A DNA stretch of 64,000 nt from Tanytarsus gracilentus. Its lineage: Eukaryota > Arthropoda > Insecta > Diptera > Chironomidae. A program made the translations under genes and the position numbers. The notes under the pieces are model-generated. The model made no database searches and was not told where the DNA came from. It saw nothing but the letters and a program-made list of their open reading frames with translations. The stretch lies in the NCBI GenBank assembly GCA_038502055.1, contig JAXRKN010000043.1, positions 5,084,001 to 5,148,000 on the forward strand, given 5' to 3'. This document shows, one piece after another, positions 50,501-62,695 of this stretch. Numbering within the stretch: the first letter of the stretch is position 1; every line of letters starts with the position of its first letter.

Positions 50501-53500
50501 ACGGACGGGGTCAATAAAAAGTAATTTTTCATAAATTTTCGTGTCTCGTGTCATCAGCTAACGGGACGACACGCTCTAAACTTGAAACATTAATTTTTTA
50601 TTATAAAAATCGGAACAAACGGGACAGCTAGGATTGAAGAAGATTACTTAAGAACTTAATGTCTGGTGATGGAATTTTGTGGTTTAACAATAAATTCTCC
50701 ACATCACATTTTTTGCGCTCATACACGATGATGATTACAAAATTGTATGTTAAAGAAAACTTTTCAAATTGCTATTTAAATGAATGCTTATTAAAGTTGG
50801 TGAGTGATAAATATTTTTTTAACAGTAGCATAATGCCGCAAAAACTGATCTGTCATTGTTCAATTGACTTGCAATATGTGCGATGTGATTCAGCTTAAAA
50901 TTTCTCAACATATGGCATTTTTTTAAAATAATTTTAAAATTTTTGGCAGTAATAAATTTAAGCAAAAAAATTACACAACGATTTATTTGATAAATTGGCA
51001 TTAAGTGATTTGTTTTAGGTTAAGAGTCTTAACCTTAAAGAGAAATTAATCAACGCATGGTTTAAAAAATATCTTGAATTATTTTACAGCTCTCACACAA
51101 AATTTTGTGAACTTTATTTCGGTATTTAAATAAATTTACTTCTATTTTTTCACACACTTTTTTAGATGCTCTAAAATGAACATTTTAATTAATAAAACTT
51201 TCTTTAATCACTTTATTTCGGACATAATAAATTGGCAAAAAATATCTTCATTATTTGCACAGCAAAACATTTAATTTTCTCTCTCTTAACAAATCAATTC
51301 GTTTCAGTTCTTAATTTTCCGCTTAAATTGAAGAAATTGTAGCTGCCGCTTCTTCCTGTATATGTATGTCCATGAGCACTACAAAAAAGTCTTGACTTTT
51401 TACACGTCGAGGCGTTCACTCGTGTGGAACAATAATTCAGCATCTCATTACAATTTCTCTGTGAAAAAATGGATGAAACTTTGTACAGCATTTCATTATG
51501 AGATTTTTTTCCATACGATGATGAAAGTTATGGCTGGAACATGAGGTATAGACTTCCTTCGATGTTTTGCGCGGAGAGTCACGTGCAGTAGCAGTAATTG
51601 TGTATAGTCGTAGGCTACGAGAGATTTTCTCGCGATAGAAATGGAAACTTGCAGTTAATGGCGTGTCCCATAGCTCAGAATTTCATCATAAACTCATGTT
51701 TTAGGGAGCGTGTGTGAATTTCGTAAACTTTAATTGGGCTTGGACTGAGTGACACATGAATGTAAGTCAATTCATACATATTAAGATCGAAATAATAAAT
51801 TTTTCAAGTGTAATTAATTTTTTTGTAACAGTTTTTATGAAATTTCCCTCGCGAAACCGTGCTGTATCGATCTACGATGGAATTCTGTTGCCTCGCCAAA
51901 AAAAGGCATGATAAGACACTCTTCAATGTCACAGCGATTTCCATAGCGAAAGTGAAACTTGATTTTTCTTTTATGCTTCAATGAGAACTTTACATCTCAG
52001 TGAATTCATTTGAAATCTCTTTTTTTTCTCACAATCACACATAATGTGAAGAGTGACACCCGGAGGCGATGAAATAGATGTAAAATGGTCATATATGGGA
52101 GAGATGCATATAGTGAGGCGTATATTTTACTGATAAATAATGGCCAAGGCAGTCGTGAAAATAGGATGATCAGATCTCATTCAGCCATAAATTAATTGAT
52201 GTGCACACACATGATCATGCCATAAAAAGCATATCTATATTTTATTAATTGACAAAACTGATGCTTGTGAATAGTTCAATTTTTTAAATGTATTTTCGCA
52301 CATTTAAACTTTCAATTAAATAACAGCAGCTACTGTCGCTTCCTGCTGACTCTCTTGTCTTCTTAATTTTATCGACGTCGGCAAAAAATATTTCATTAAA
52401 ATAATTATTGCGGATGGAGTGGGTCTTTGGCGTATACGAAATTATTTACAGAGCGAGCTAATTTGATTTCGAGATCAAAGCGGACAGTGTACAATGAGGT
52501 AATCATTGGGTGGCCAAATGATCGGCCAATAACAACTTAATGAGCAAAATTAATTACACGCACCATGTCGATTGTCAAATTAGAAAATTTTCGATATTTT
52601 AAATAGATCGAGTTATTTTGCATAATTATAATTAAGAGAGAAAATTAAAATTTCTCTCGCTCTCGACACATTTCAATGGTCATATTTGAAGCCTTCATCG
52701 TCACACACTAAAAAACTTTTTTAATTGAATTAAGCCGCACTAAAAGTGTCATCAGCTCATGTCAGTTATAGGTTGATTATGGACTGACAGCTATTAACTA
52801 TTTCACATCCGACATTGATTTTAAGCAATTATCAGTTTTCTTTCTACCTCGAAAACTCATCGACTCGATACTAAAGTTGAAAAGGAGGCTGACCAGTAAT
52901 TATTTAATTTTATTTTTGAAGGCACTTATCAACTTAAATTAAAAATTAACAGCTCGATGTCGAGAGAGAGATAATTGAAAATTCCTAATATTCGTCTATC
53001 TACATAAGTTGAGTGATGTGACATTATAATGCATGTAAACACTAAATGTGACCCACATTCCACGATCAATCGAGAAAATGAAAGAATTGGAGAATCAAAA
53101 TTTATAGAAAAATAAAAAATTACTCCCATAATGAAATCAAACAAAAGTAAATCCGCTTGTTTGTTTACATTTGATTAGTGCCTACCCAAAAAAAAATGCT
53201 TAATTTATGTTTGTGTGTCCAATCATTTAAGAAATTTCTTCTCAAACACCTACTCGTTGTCATGAGTTGATGCTCATCTCTTTTTAGTCTTTACAGATGC
53301 ATCGAACACCTTTCCTGTTTAAAGCTTGAGAAAACTGAATGAATAAGTAAACATGTGCTTATGAATATTCTTCTCACATATCTCCGATAATCGAAAATGG
53401 TATAAAGACAATAAACATAAAAAATTTCATATTTATTAGAGAGAGAGAAAGAAAAAGGAGAAATGTGTGAGTGTGGAATGTGCGAGCGAGAGGAATTACA

Positions 53501-55961
53501 GTTAGCCTATTAAATAGATGCGGATAGACCTAAAATGCAGATTTAGATTATGAACAAAAAAAAGAAGTTCACTCTTCCCATCGAAGCAACTATTTACCCA
53601 TCTAAAGCACAGAAATTAACATTGAATTCAATTTAAAATCAAACAAACTCATCGTCAGTCGACATGTGTGTCTCCGAATAGACATTGAAGAGATCTCTCT
53701 TCGTGCATTTAATTAACTTCGAGATGATTTCATCTTGCAATGCCTTCTGCCTTTTTTTAATCGAATCAGAGTGATTTTTTTTTAATTTTCAATGTCAAGG
53801 CACGAGAGAAGATAAAATCATCGGAGCGAGTGATTCATCATGATCGTGAGCACAATATTATGATCATATGTACGGAAGTTACATAAAGAGCGACTGTTGT
53901 GAGAAAAATTGATAGCTTTCGTAATGAAATTCACGAGTTGTGGGTAATTAACTTAATGGATAGTTTAAATACTTGAAAATATAATCGTGGTTCTCATAAA
54001 CATTGACATAAGGGGTCGTTCGTAAATTATGTCAATCAAAATTTTGAAATTTTTTTCTTTCTGCTTCGAAATTTATTTTCTTAATTAATTATTTCAATTT
54101 TCAAATTTTTTATGAGTATGACGTAATTTACAGATAACTCCAATAACATTGCATACGAGTTCCTCAGGATATGACCACGAAATTTCCGTTCAAAAAACCC
54201 TGGACTAATTTCAAGTTGAATGCCTTCATTGTGCATCTTTAAAAATAATTTAAAATCATCTCAAGCTCTTTGAAAGTCAAGAAGCTGCTCAATAATTAGC
54301 GACCGATGGCAAATAAAAAAAAGAGGGAATGTCAAGTGCTAATTGTGGTAAAATATTTCAAGGCGAGAACCACTTGAATATATGTCAATAAGCACGAGAA
54401 AGTGTCTATGCCTTTTTGAAGACACACTCCATAAAATGTTCATTCGACATGGTCATAGCTTTAATATTTAGTTATTTACTTTAATGTTGGTCCACCTCGC
54501 ACTCACTAGTTTTTTAATTAATTATCTCTCATTTGCTTTGTTAAATTGTAGACCATTTAAACACAAAAAAGTTAAATATTTTTCACCCGTGAGCAGAGTT
54601 AAAATATTTTTTGCGCTTCATGGAGCTGAAAATCTCTTTGAAATCCTCAGAAGCACTTTATAAGAAAATTTCAAAAGAAAGATTAAATGTTCTTGGGTTA
54701 AAAACACTGAAAAGTTTTTATATTTTACAACTTTAATGTAATAAATTTTTTCGTATAAAAGTTTCGCTCACTTAACATTCTTCTGTCAAAGGAATTCAAA
54801 CAAAATTTATTGGATAATTTCATATCTGAATTCACTAATAATATTTTGATTATGTTAAGCATATTTAGTGAACGTGTTAGGCTAGGAAAATAAAAATGAG
54901 ATAAAGACTTGAATTGTTTTCGCTCCATTTTTTAAAATAACGGATTTTCACATAATTTAGGAACTTTTTTTTGACGACGACTCTGAAAAAAAATTTGTAA
55001 ATTAAGTTTTTTGAGTTCTCATTGCGTGAGAGTTTTATTCAACTGTCATCAGCTATATGGTCGATGGAAAAAATCCACAAAGCGAGAGATGTAAAATGAT
55101 ATAACTACATTGTCTCATATGCCACAAATGTATCTCTCATGATCATCTCGCGCAAACAAACATTACATTCACGCATCAATAGGTGCTGGAGCCTTTTTTT
55201 TCATCATCATCCATGATACAGCCGAACAGACTTTATAATGAAATTAGGTCACACATCTCTAACATAAAAATAGAGAAAGAGTTCATCAAAAATGTGATAT
55301 GCAATAAATTTCATCTTTCTCTCTTTATAACCCCCTAAGGCCATCACACACTAATTTTCATCATCATCAAGATCAAAAGAATCTAAGTGAAGTGAAAGAT
55401 TTCAATGAAAGAAGAAGAAGTTGAACATATAAAAAATTCAATCAAGACTATAATAATTTTCGGATGATAACTCTATAATAATTCCTGTCGCTATTTAGCG
55501 CCTCGAGGAATTTTTATGGGAATCATTCGTTAGTTGTGGATTTTTTAATTCTTGGAAGATAAATCTTAAAGTATATTGGACCCCTCACGTAACTGTTACA
55601 AAATCATTACAAAAAAGAAATTCTTTAAATAAACAAAAAAAAAAAGACTTTTTTTTCGCATCATCAGAATTCATTACACAGGCACACACAAAAGCCCATT
55701 CCAGCTCGACTCGACGCGATTTTTCATCTAATTCTCACAATACACGATTGTTAAATGTGTACTATTTAAACTTAAGCATTTCATTAAAAAAAATGTTTTG
55801 AGTATAATGGGAGGAAGAGAATATTACTAAAAGCGAGAAAATGAGACTCGTGCAAAATATGTAACAGGCACAAGATAAAAAAGCCTGGTCGGAATGTATT
55901 GAAACTCACTGGTCAAGTGGTGCCCATTGTTGTGATAATTGTGGTGATATCCATTCGGCAT
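44560..55961 (-). CDS. CalpC: Calpain C, catalytically degenerate calpain
   Basis: Ten exons: 55961-55910, 49165-48870, 47648-47449, 46670-46637, 46545-46439, 46368-46215, 46155-45274, 45218-44759, 44705-44650, 44586-44560. They give 755 aa. The protease core opens at WMRPHEICASPLFRLDPSSS. The catalytic-Cys site reads CKGDTNLLAA instead of GDCWLLAA (Thr147). The His site is kept (TDHPYSITG, His297). The Asn site reads LVRLQSPWAG instead of RNPWG (Ser332). Domain III (FRIRVPSGHHEKAHIVV, FVVLPHTQQHREGKFLLRIF) and a penta-EF-hand-like end (ERFHSLESKSKSNPLTLEE, then MILMTIYS) complete it. Drosophila CalpC is also inactive. Exon 1 (MPNGYHHNYHNNGHH) is inferred from phase and donor only, so the 5' end is less certain. 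Confidence 0.88.
47649..48869 (-). other. Calpain C intron 2 (1.2 kb)
   Basis: Lies between WMRPH|GTAAGT and gtgtatctttag|EICASP. AT-rich; no other feature recognised. Confidence 0.7.
49166..55909 (-). other. Calpain C intron 1 (6.7 kb), regulatory-looking noncoding DNA
   Basis: Defined by the donor ACCA|GTGAGT at 55909 and the acceptor aaaaaatcttatag ending at 49166. No gene recognised in either strand. It contains a small inverted-repeat element at 54013-54141 and simple GA/CT and CA runs. If exon 1 is wrong, this is upstream intergenic sequence instead. Confidence 0.5.
54013..54141. mobile_element. Small MITE-like element, about 129 bp
   Basis: The left end GGGGTCGTTCGTAAATTATG and the reverse complement of the right end, GGAGTTATCTGTAAATTACG, agree at about 14 of 20 positions, with an AT-rich centre. 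No coding capacity. No clear target-site duplication. The GTAAATTA(C/T)GTCA core is perfect apart from one transition. Confidence 0.6.
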
Positions 55962-56869
55962 GTCGTCTTTTCAGAATATTCCTTGGCAGTTAAATTGCAC
56001 GAGCGAACTTATATTATTTTTTTTTCACTTTGCTCCAATCCTACAAGAGTGCATTTTCTCTTCACTGTGTATATAGATTTAATTACTTTTTATTGATCCT
56101 TTATCGACCGCGCGCGATTATTCTTTCAACTTTTACAATAAAGAATTCTGCCCTACCTCCCTTTCGTTTTCTTTATTATTTTTTCGTAGATCTTAATTTC
56201 ATTTAACTCGATTTTTTTTTGTTTAAACTATTATGTTGGCTCGACTCTGTCCATGTATGTGCACAATGCATCTATAAACCATCTAAATTGAACATTCTCA
56301 ATGAGTTTACGTTGCCGTGTCTCTATTTTCTTCTTTTAATTATTTCTTTGATACGTGACTTGAAATTGTCTCTAAATTTTATTTTATTGTACCATGTTCT
56401 TTTTTCTTGCTTTAAGTATAAATTTTTTTTATTTCTCTCTATATCGAGAGTGAACGTAATGCTCGCGAGCTAATGAGAAAAACAACTGATCAATGAACAA
56501 TGTGGCCTACGACTGAGTCATATGTTTGAAGATATTTTTTCAAAAAATAAAGTTTTCTGCCTTTCCCACAAAAGCAACAACGAGCCGAAGATACACGAAG
56601 CGGAAAGCATGTGCTTGCGTTGAACGTGCTTTTATATATTTTCATTGTATATTTTCAATGATTCAAAAATTTATTTAATTATTAAAATTCACTTGAAAAA
56701 TAAACAAATTAATTATTTTTAATATCTTTAAACTCGTCTGATTAAAAAATTAAAAAATTCCAAAAGTTGCATATGCGTATTATACTCGTAAAATATTCGT
56801 AACGGTTTTTTAAATTTCAAATTTTAGGGTAGTGTCAACTTGAGCGAAAAGTTTAAAAAAATAAAAAAT
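55962..56869. promoter_or_regulatory. Divergent promoter interval, calpain C / Ski2 helicase
   Basis: About 0.9 kb between two start codons facing away from each other. AT-rich, no convincing TATA at a fixed distance, one CGCGCGC patch near 56110. No gene seen inside. Confidence 0.45.
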
Positions 56870-59800
56870 ATGGATGTAAATAAACAAAAATTAAATTAAT
56901 TTTTTCGTGTAAGTACAATAGGATTAATTAATATTTCCTACTTTTAGTGGAGTGACATTGTTGAGGATGCTGACAAGCGCTTAAAGAAGTACATTCTCGA
57001 TCCATATTTGCCGCAATTATCTGATCCAAAGCCGCATTACTTTCCACATCATCTAAAATCTTTCGAAAACTTATTTCACATCCCACCGTGTCCGGCAGAT
57101 ACTCAAATTGTAGCTCAACGTGATCAACAGACCGGAAAAATTATCAAGTTCATTGAAGTCGACATTGAAAATGCCGGAAGTGATGCAAAAAATTCATTTT
57201 CATTGCAAAGAGCGCCGATTGAGTTATCCCAAGCAACCCGCGGATCAGCGTCAAATTTTATGTTCTGGCCAGGCGGCTTCGATGCTCCTAAAGATGATAT
57301 TTTTGATTTAGTGGTCGACAATAAGGATTTTGAAGAGAATTTATTAAGTGTCGCACCTGGATTTACAAATGGACTTGATTTTAGTCATTTGCAAAAGAAA
57401 AGAGTTGAAGATCAACGAGCTGAAGCAGAAATTGATCTATTGTCAGTGCTTCAAAATCGCGATGATGACATTTTCAAGGTTGAAGAGCAAAATATCGAAA
57501 TTGCAAAAGAGAGCGATCAGAAAACATTCATGCTGGCAACTAATATCGATGAGTCACTGCTTGAAATTAAAGGAAGCGATGTAGTTAAAATTCAAGATAC
57601 AAAAGCGCAAGCAACAACCGCTGAATGGGCCGAAATTATTGATATAAGTGAACCTATCAAAAACTTTTATGAGCGTGTTCAAGACATGGCACACCAATAT
57701 CCCTTCGAGCTTGATAACTTCCAAAAGCAGGCAATAATTAAACTGGAAGAGCACAATCATGTCTTTGTAGCTGCTCACACTTCAGCCGGCAAAACTGTTG
57801 TAGCCGAATATTGCATTGCACTCTCGAAGAAGCACATGACAAAGTCAATTTATACGTCGCCAATTAAGGCGCTCTCAAATCAAAAGTATCGAGACTTTAA
57901 GCAAACATTTGGAGATGTTGGACTGATCACCGGTGACATCCAAATTGACTCGACTGCCAATTGTCTCATCATGACAACGGAAATTCTTCGCTCGATGCTC
58001 TATTGCGGTAGCGATGTCACGCGCGATCTTGAGTACGTAATTTTCGACGAAGTCCATTACATCAACGACTCTGATCGTGGACATGTGTGGGAAGAAGTGT
58101 TGATTTTACTGCCCGATCATGTTTGCATCGTTATGTTGTCGGCAACTGTACCAAACACCCTTGAATTCGCAAATTGGGTGGGAAAAACAAAGAGGAAGAA
58201 GGTTTATGTCATCAGCACGGCTAAAAGACCCGTAAGCTTTTATTTATTTATTTGAGATTTAATTTAAGACAAAATTGATTTTCTTTAAAGATTCCTCTTC
58301 AACATTTTCTTTACACTGGATCGGGTGGAAAATCTCGTGATGATATTTTCTTGATTGTTGACGAAAATGGAAAATTTCTTCCTGCTGGACATGAAAAGGC
58401 AAAATCAACCAAGGCTGCACGTCAAAAAGACTTCCAGAAAAATTTTGGAGCACGAACATCGCATTTAAATCCCAAACAAGAGCAGACCATGTGGGTGGGA
58501 TTGATTGATCATCTTAAGAGAAATGAAAAATTGCCAGTTGTCGCATTTACGTTATCTCGCAATCGATGTGATTCAAATGCTGAGGCATTAAAGTCGTGCG
58601 ATTTGACAACAGCTAGGGAAAAATTTAAAATTAACTCCTTCTTTCAACTTTGCCTTCAAAAACTGAAGCCAGAAGACAGAGATTTGCCTCAAGTGAAGAC
58701 TATGCAAGATTGTCTCCAGCGAGGTCTTGGGGTACACTGAATACATTATATATTTAATAGTTTGATTGTAAAAATCCATTTTAGATCCATCACAGTGGAA
58801 TTTTGCCAATTTTAAAAGAAATTGTTGAGATGTGCTTCCAATGTGGACTCGTTAAATTGCTCTTTGCTACTGAAACATTTGCGATGGGAGTTAACATGCC
58901 AGCCAGATCAGTAATTTTCGATTCCATATCTAAATTTGATGGAAAATCATCGAGAAATTTAGAACCAGCCGAGTATACACAAATGGCGGGTCGTGCTGGA
59001 AGAAGAGGTTTGGATTCAACAGGCACCGTCATAATACTTTGCAAAACTGATATTCCCGATGCTGATACACTCAAACGAATGATTTTGGGAAAGCCAATGA
59101 AACTTGAATCACAATTTCGCTTAACATATGCGATGATTCTGTCCCTTTTAAGAGTCGAGAGAGTTTCTGTTGAGGACATGATGCAACACAGCTTCAGAGA
59201 ATTTGGGAAACAACTTAAAGTTCCTGAAAATAAGGAGCAATTGAGGAAGGCTGAAGAGAAGCTGGCTGAATTGACAGAAATTAGTGAACACTTGATGCCA
59301 ATTGCCAATTTTTACACTGCATGTCGAGATTTCTTTAAAGTCAACGATGAACTTATGGTAAAATTTGTTGGTCAACAGAAAGTTTTCAATGAGCTTAAAA
59401 TTGGAAGAATTTTACTCATCAACACATGTCATCACTACAACAAGCTGGCGATCTTGTTAAAAGCTGAAAGTGATAACTTCAAAGTTCTCGTCTTGGCTGA
59501 TTCCAATTCACTGGAAGAAACTTATCAAGGCAAAAATGAGTTGTGGCATCGCATGGTTGCATTGTCTCACAGTCACAAATTTTTCACTCCATCGCCATCG
59601 ATTGGTGAACATGTAATGTGCTGTATTAAAGCTATGCACATCGTTGAAATCACAAAGTCACTAATTAAATGTGAAGGTGATAAAATAATTCAAAATTGGG
59701 AACAGCGACAAATTCCACGTTTTAAAGATAGTCCACCAGGACCGAGTGTTGTAAAGGCTGTCAATGAGCTTCATGAACTTACCATGTCAGTGATTGAAAA

Positions 59801-60688
59801 TCGTATAAAATTAGAATTTATACCGCTAACAAGTCAAGACCTTGATCTTCATCAAAATCTCCAAAAATTAATTGAGTTGAAGGAAAATATTAAAATTTAT
59901 CAGCCGTACACGAATGTGCCAAATTTTATTGAGAATTTCTCTCAAGTATTTAATCGAAAGAGTCTCGAGGAGAAAAAGGAAAATTTGCTCTTTCAATTGT
60001 CGAGTAAAAATCTTTCGCTCTATCCTGATTACTGCAACAAACTTCTCGTCCTTCAAGATCTAAAATATATCGATGACTTACATCAAGTGGCGATGAAAGG
60101 AAGAGTCGCATGTGAAATGGGACAAAATGAACTCATCATCACTGAATTAGTATTGAGAAATATCCTCACAAATCTTCAACCTGCTGAGATCGCAGCACTT
60201 TTATCGAGTTTGGTCTTTCAAGCTAAAACAGACGTGGATCCGAATGTCAATGATAATTTGAAGAAAATGATGCAGGCATTTATTGATGTAGATAATGACA
60301 TTCGAGCGGTGGAAATGAGATTTAATGTGGGCAAAGTTGATGAGACCGTCGAAAAGGATCGTCTGAATTTTGGATTAATTGAAGTCGTTTACGAGTGGGC
60401 AAAAAATAAGGTATGTAATTTTAACCGTAATTTATTTAAATTATTAATTTTAATCTTTCTTAGCCATTCGCTGAAATTATGCAATTAACAGACATCAAGG
60501 AAGGTGTGATCGTGCGATGCATCCAACAACTCCATGAGACTTTAAGAGATGTTAAAGATGCAGCTAGAATTATCGGTGATCCAGTGCTTCACTCGAAGAT
60601 GGAAGAAGCAAGCAATGCCATCAAGCGTGATATAGTTTTTGCTGCTTCCTTGTATACATCATCTGATGCACTCACTCTTGCTACCTAA
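56870..60688 (+). CDS. tst: Ski2-type RNA helicase (SKIV2L / twister)
   Basis: Exons 56870-56875, 56948-58231, 58291-58731, 58785-60410 and 60464-60688 give 1193 aa; fly twister is about 1197. The Ski complex helicase feeds mRNA to the cytoplasmic exosome in 3' decay and ribosome rescue. The N-terminal FMFWPGGFD motif is diagnostic. The DExH core has Walker A (AAHTSAGKTVVAEY, about 275), TSPIKALSNQKYRDF, the motif II sequence FDEVHYIND (about 369), MLSATVPN, VHHSG-type IHHSGILPILKE, TETFAMGVNMPARSV and QMAGRAGRRGLD. The C-terminal DSHCT part ends in HETLRDVKDAARIIGD. The insertion (arch) lies around 640-860. The six-base first exon, ATG GAT, is inferred: it sits before a GTAAAT donor, and unspliced reading stops after nine codons. 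AATAAA lies at 60745-60750. Confidence 0.95.
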
Positions 60689-62086
60689 GAAGATTCTGCT
60701 TAAAAATATCGTTATTTTCTTTCTTTGTTACACAATACCCGAAAAATAAATCTCTTTTTTTTGCGAAAAAAAAGGATAAATCTCTATAAGAATTTTTCTA
60801 AAGGTTTCCAGCTGGACATTCGAAGGACACTTACTCAATGCAATGGTGCAATAAATAGAAATTTACCTGACGCAAGTGAAAGGAAAATAATTTAGATCAA
60901 TTCTTATTTCTTTCCAATGCAATTTCTTATTACCTGACGTGACATGAAAGGGAGAAGAAAATCGATATTGATCGAAAGTGTCTATTGTCTTCACGAAAAA
61001 AAGGGATTCGAGTAAATCTCTTAAGAATGTTGAAAAGAAGAAGAAGAAAAATGCAATAAGATGAGAAATTTGGTAACCAAGTATTAAAAATCCTTTGGGA
61101 GTTATTTGTAAGTTTTGGAAAGATTTTTTAATGATTTAAAATTTTTAATATTTTGCGCTAAAAAATTAAATCGAATGCAATGAAAAGTTTCTCATAATAT
61201 AAAATTTATGTTGACCTTCCAGCATGCCCTGCAAACAAACCCCGATCATTGTTATTTTGTTCTTCTCTTTTTTCACTCTCTGCATATTTTCTTATTTCTT
61301 TCTATCTGTTTTTCGTCTCATTCGATGATGCACGTGTTTAATGGTTTTAAGCCTTCGAGGCAAAGTGAATACAGAAAGAGAGAGACATGCAGGGATGATG
61401 TAGGCAAAATTTTATGTTATTTTTGTTCCTCATCTTAAAAAGCCGGTTTTTGTTCCTTCAATAACAAGAAGAAGAAGGAATCCAATGGAGAAGATATTAT
61501 TGGAAGTTTATTTGAAGAAGATTTTAAAATGCAATTCATGAAAAGGACCCCAAAGAAGTGAAGAATTTTACCTGATTTTAACGCATTTTACAATTCCTAG
61601 AGATTCATTTGAGCTATTTACAGCAAACAGAGACATTAAAGGAACCCCCGCATATTTTTTTGGCCGTTAAGCTTCCTAAAAATAATAAGAATTTCAACCT
61701 GATCGATTTTGAAGCCACCAACGACAATGTCCTGAAATTTTTTTTGCAAGTAAAAAGAATTTTGAATTTTCGGTTTTTTATCAATCTTTTATTTAACAAA
61801 TAATACCTTAAGAAATCTAAGTTGGAAGACATGCGATTTTACAATCTATTAAAGCCTTATTCCCGTCCTAACTAATTGCCCTAACATTTTAATATCACAA
61901 AAATTTATCATTTAAATCTAATCTGTATACTTTTATGGCTCTGGAAGACATTTTATAGCTATTTCACAATTTTTGCTTTCTCGAGACTTAAGGCACTAAG
62001 TTGGAAGACAGTGAAAACTTTTACATTGATGTCAAAAATTTACAACCTTAAATGCTAAACTTATTCGCTAGTTTTTTCCTTTAAAT
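60689..62086. other. Convergent intergenic region with 3' UTRs
   Basis: 3' UTR of the Ski2 gene (+, AATAAA 60745-60750) and of the Bearded-family gene (-). The latter has GY and K boxes between 61824 and 62009 and a - strand AATAAA near 61793-61788. Nothing else recognised. Confidence 0.5.
61824..62009 (-). promoter_or_regulatory. Three GY boxes and one K box in the Bearded-family 3' UTR
   Basis: GTCTTCC (GY box, miR-7 seed match) occurs on the coding strand at 62009-62003, 61949-61943 and 61830-61824. TGTGATA (K box, seed match of the miR-2/11/13 group) occurs at 61899-61893. In Drosophila these motifs mediate post-transcriptional repression of Bearded and E(spl) genes. No Brd box (AGCTTTA) was found in this interval. 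Confidence 0.8.
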
Positions 62087-62575
62087 TTACGCTTGAATCC
62101 AACGATCATATTTGTGGCTATTGAGTTGAGGTAGTTGGAGATTTTCTTCTTGCTGACAAAATCCTTGATTGCTGAAGGATGTCCAGAAGAAAGTTCCAGC
62201 ATCGGTGCGGGCGAAATGAACGGGCACGAAAGTCTGTTCACGATCGACTTTCATCAAATAATCTTCACTCTCGCCGTACATAATCACCGCTGAATTTTCT
62301 TTGCAGTCACGAATCTCGTCCATAATGCGTGTCTCGAGGGTTTCATTCGAGGCATTATCGAAGATTTCAGATGAGTAGTCGTAACTGTCGGTTGATGTAT
62401 TTTTGCAAGTGCAGGCACTCTTCTTGTTCTTCTTTTGCAGCAGCATCTTCAGGATGGGCTTGAAGATTTTTCTCAATCGATATTTTGACGATTTCTGCTG
62501 CTTCTGTGCGTTATAGATGTTCTCATTGATGCTATTAATGCTCGACATGCTGTAGTCACTTGCGTATGTTGACAT
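62087..62575 (-). CDS. Bearded-family (E(spl)m4 / m-alpha-like) Notch-pathway protein
   Basis: A single uninterrupted exon encodes 162 aa, as expected for this family. A basic amphipathic helix at about residues 31-50 (KYRLRKIFKPILKMLLQKK) follows a Ser/Asn-rich start. The family signature VPVHFARTDAGTFFWT lies at 117-132 and the chain ends in DRWIQA, close to the DRWAQA end of m4/m-alpha proteins. Bearded proteins bind Neuralized and restrain Delta endocytosis, which limits Notch signalling. Transcription normally depends on Su(H) and proneural factors, but I found no perfect Su(H) site in the 400 bp upstream. The 3' UTR carries GY and K boxes. Length is like m4 (about 150), longer than Brd (81). 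I cannot assign a specific paralog. Confidence 0.92.
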   Translation of the reverse strand: MSTYASDYSMSSINSINENIYNAQKQQKSSKYRLRKIFKPILKMLLQKKNKKSACTCKNTSTDSYDYSSEIFDNASNETLETRIMDEIRDCKENSAVIMYGESEDYLMKVDREQTFVPVHFARTDAGTFFWTSFSNQGFCQQEENLQLPQLNSHKYDRWIQA

Positions 62576-62687
62576 TTTTCACTTTTCAACTTTAAAATTT
62601 TTCTCTTCTTTTTTTAAAAAAATCAGACACGTCTTGACGCTCCAAAAACTCGTTTCGTTCTGAATGCGTCACGGAATTTGATGTTTA

Positions 62688-62695
62688 TTTTATAC
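62688..62695 (-). promoter_or_regulatory. TATA box of the Bearded-family gene
   Basis: GTATAAAA on the coding strand, about 113 bp upstream of the ATG. A start about 30 nt downstream (near 62660) would give an 85 nt leader. E(spl)-C and Bearded genes usually have TATA promoters. Confidence 0.55.
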
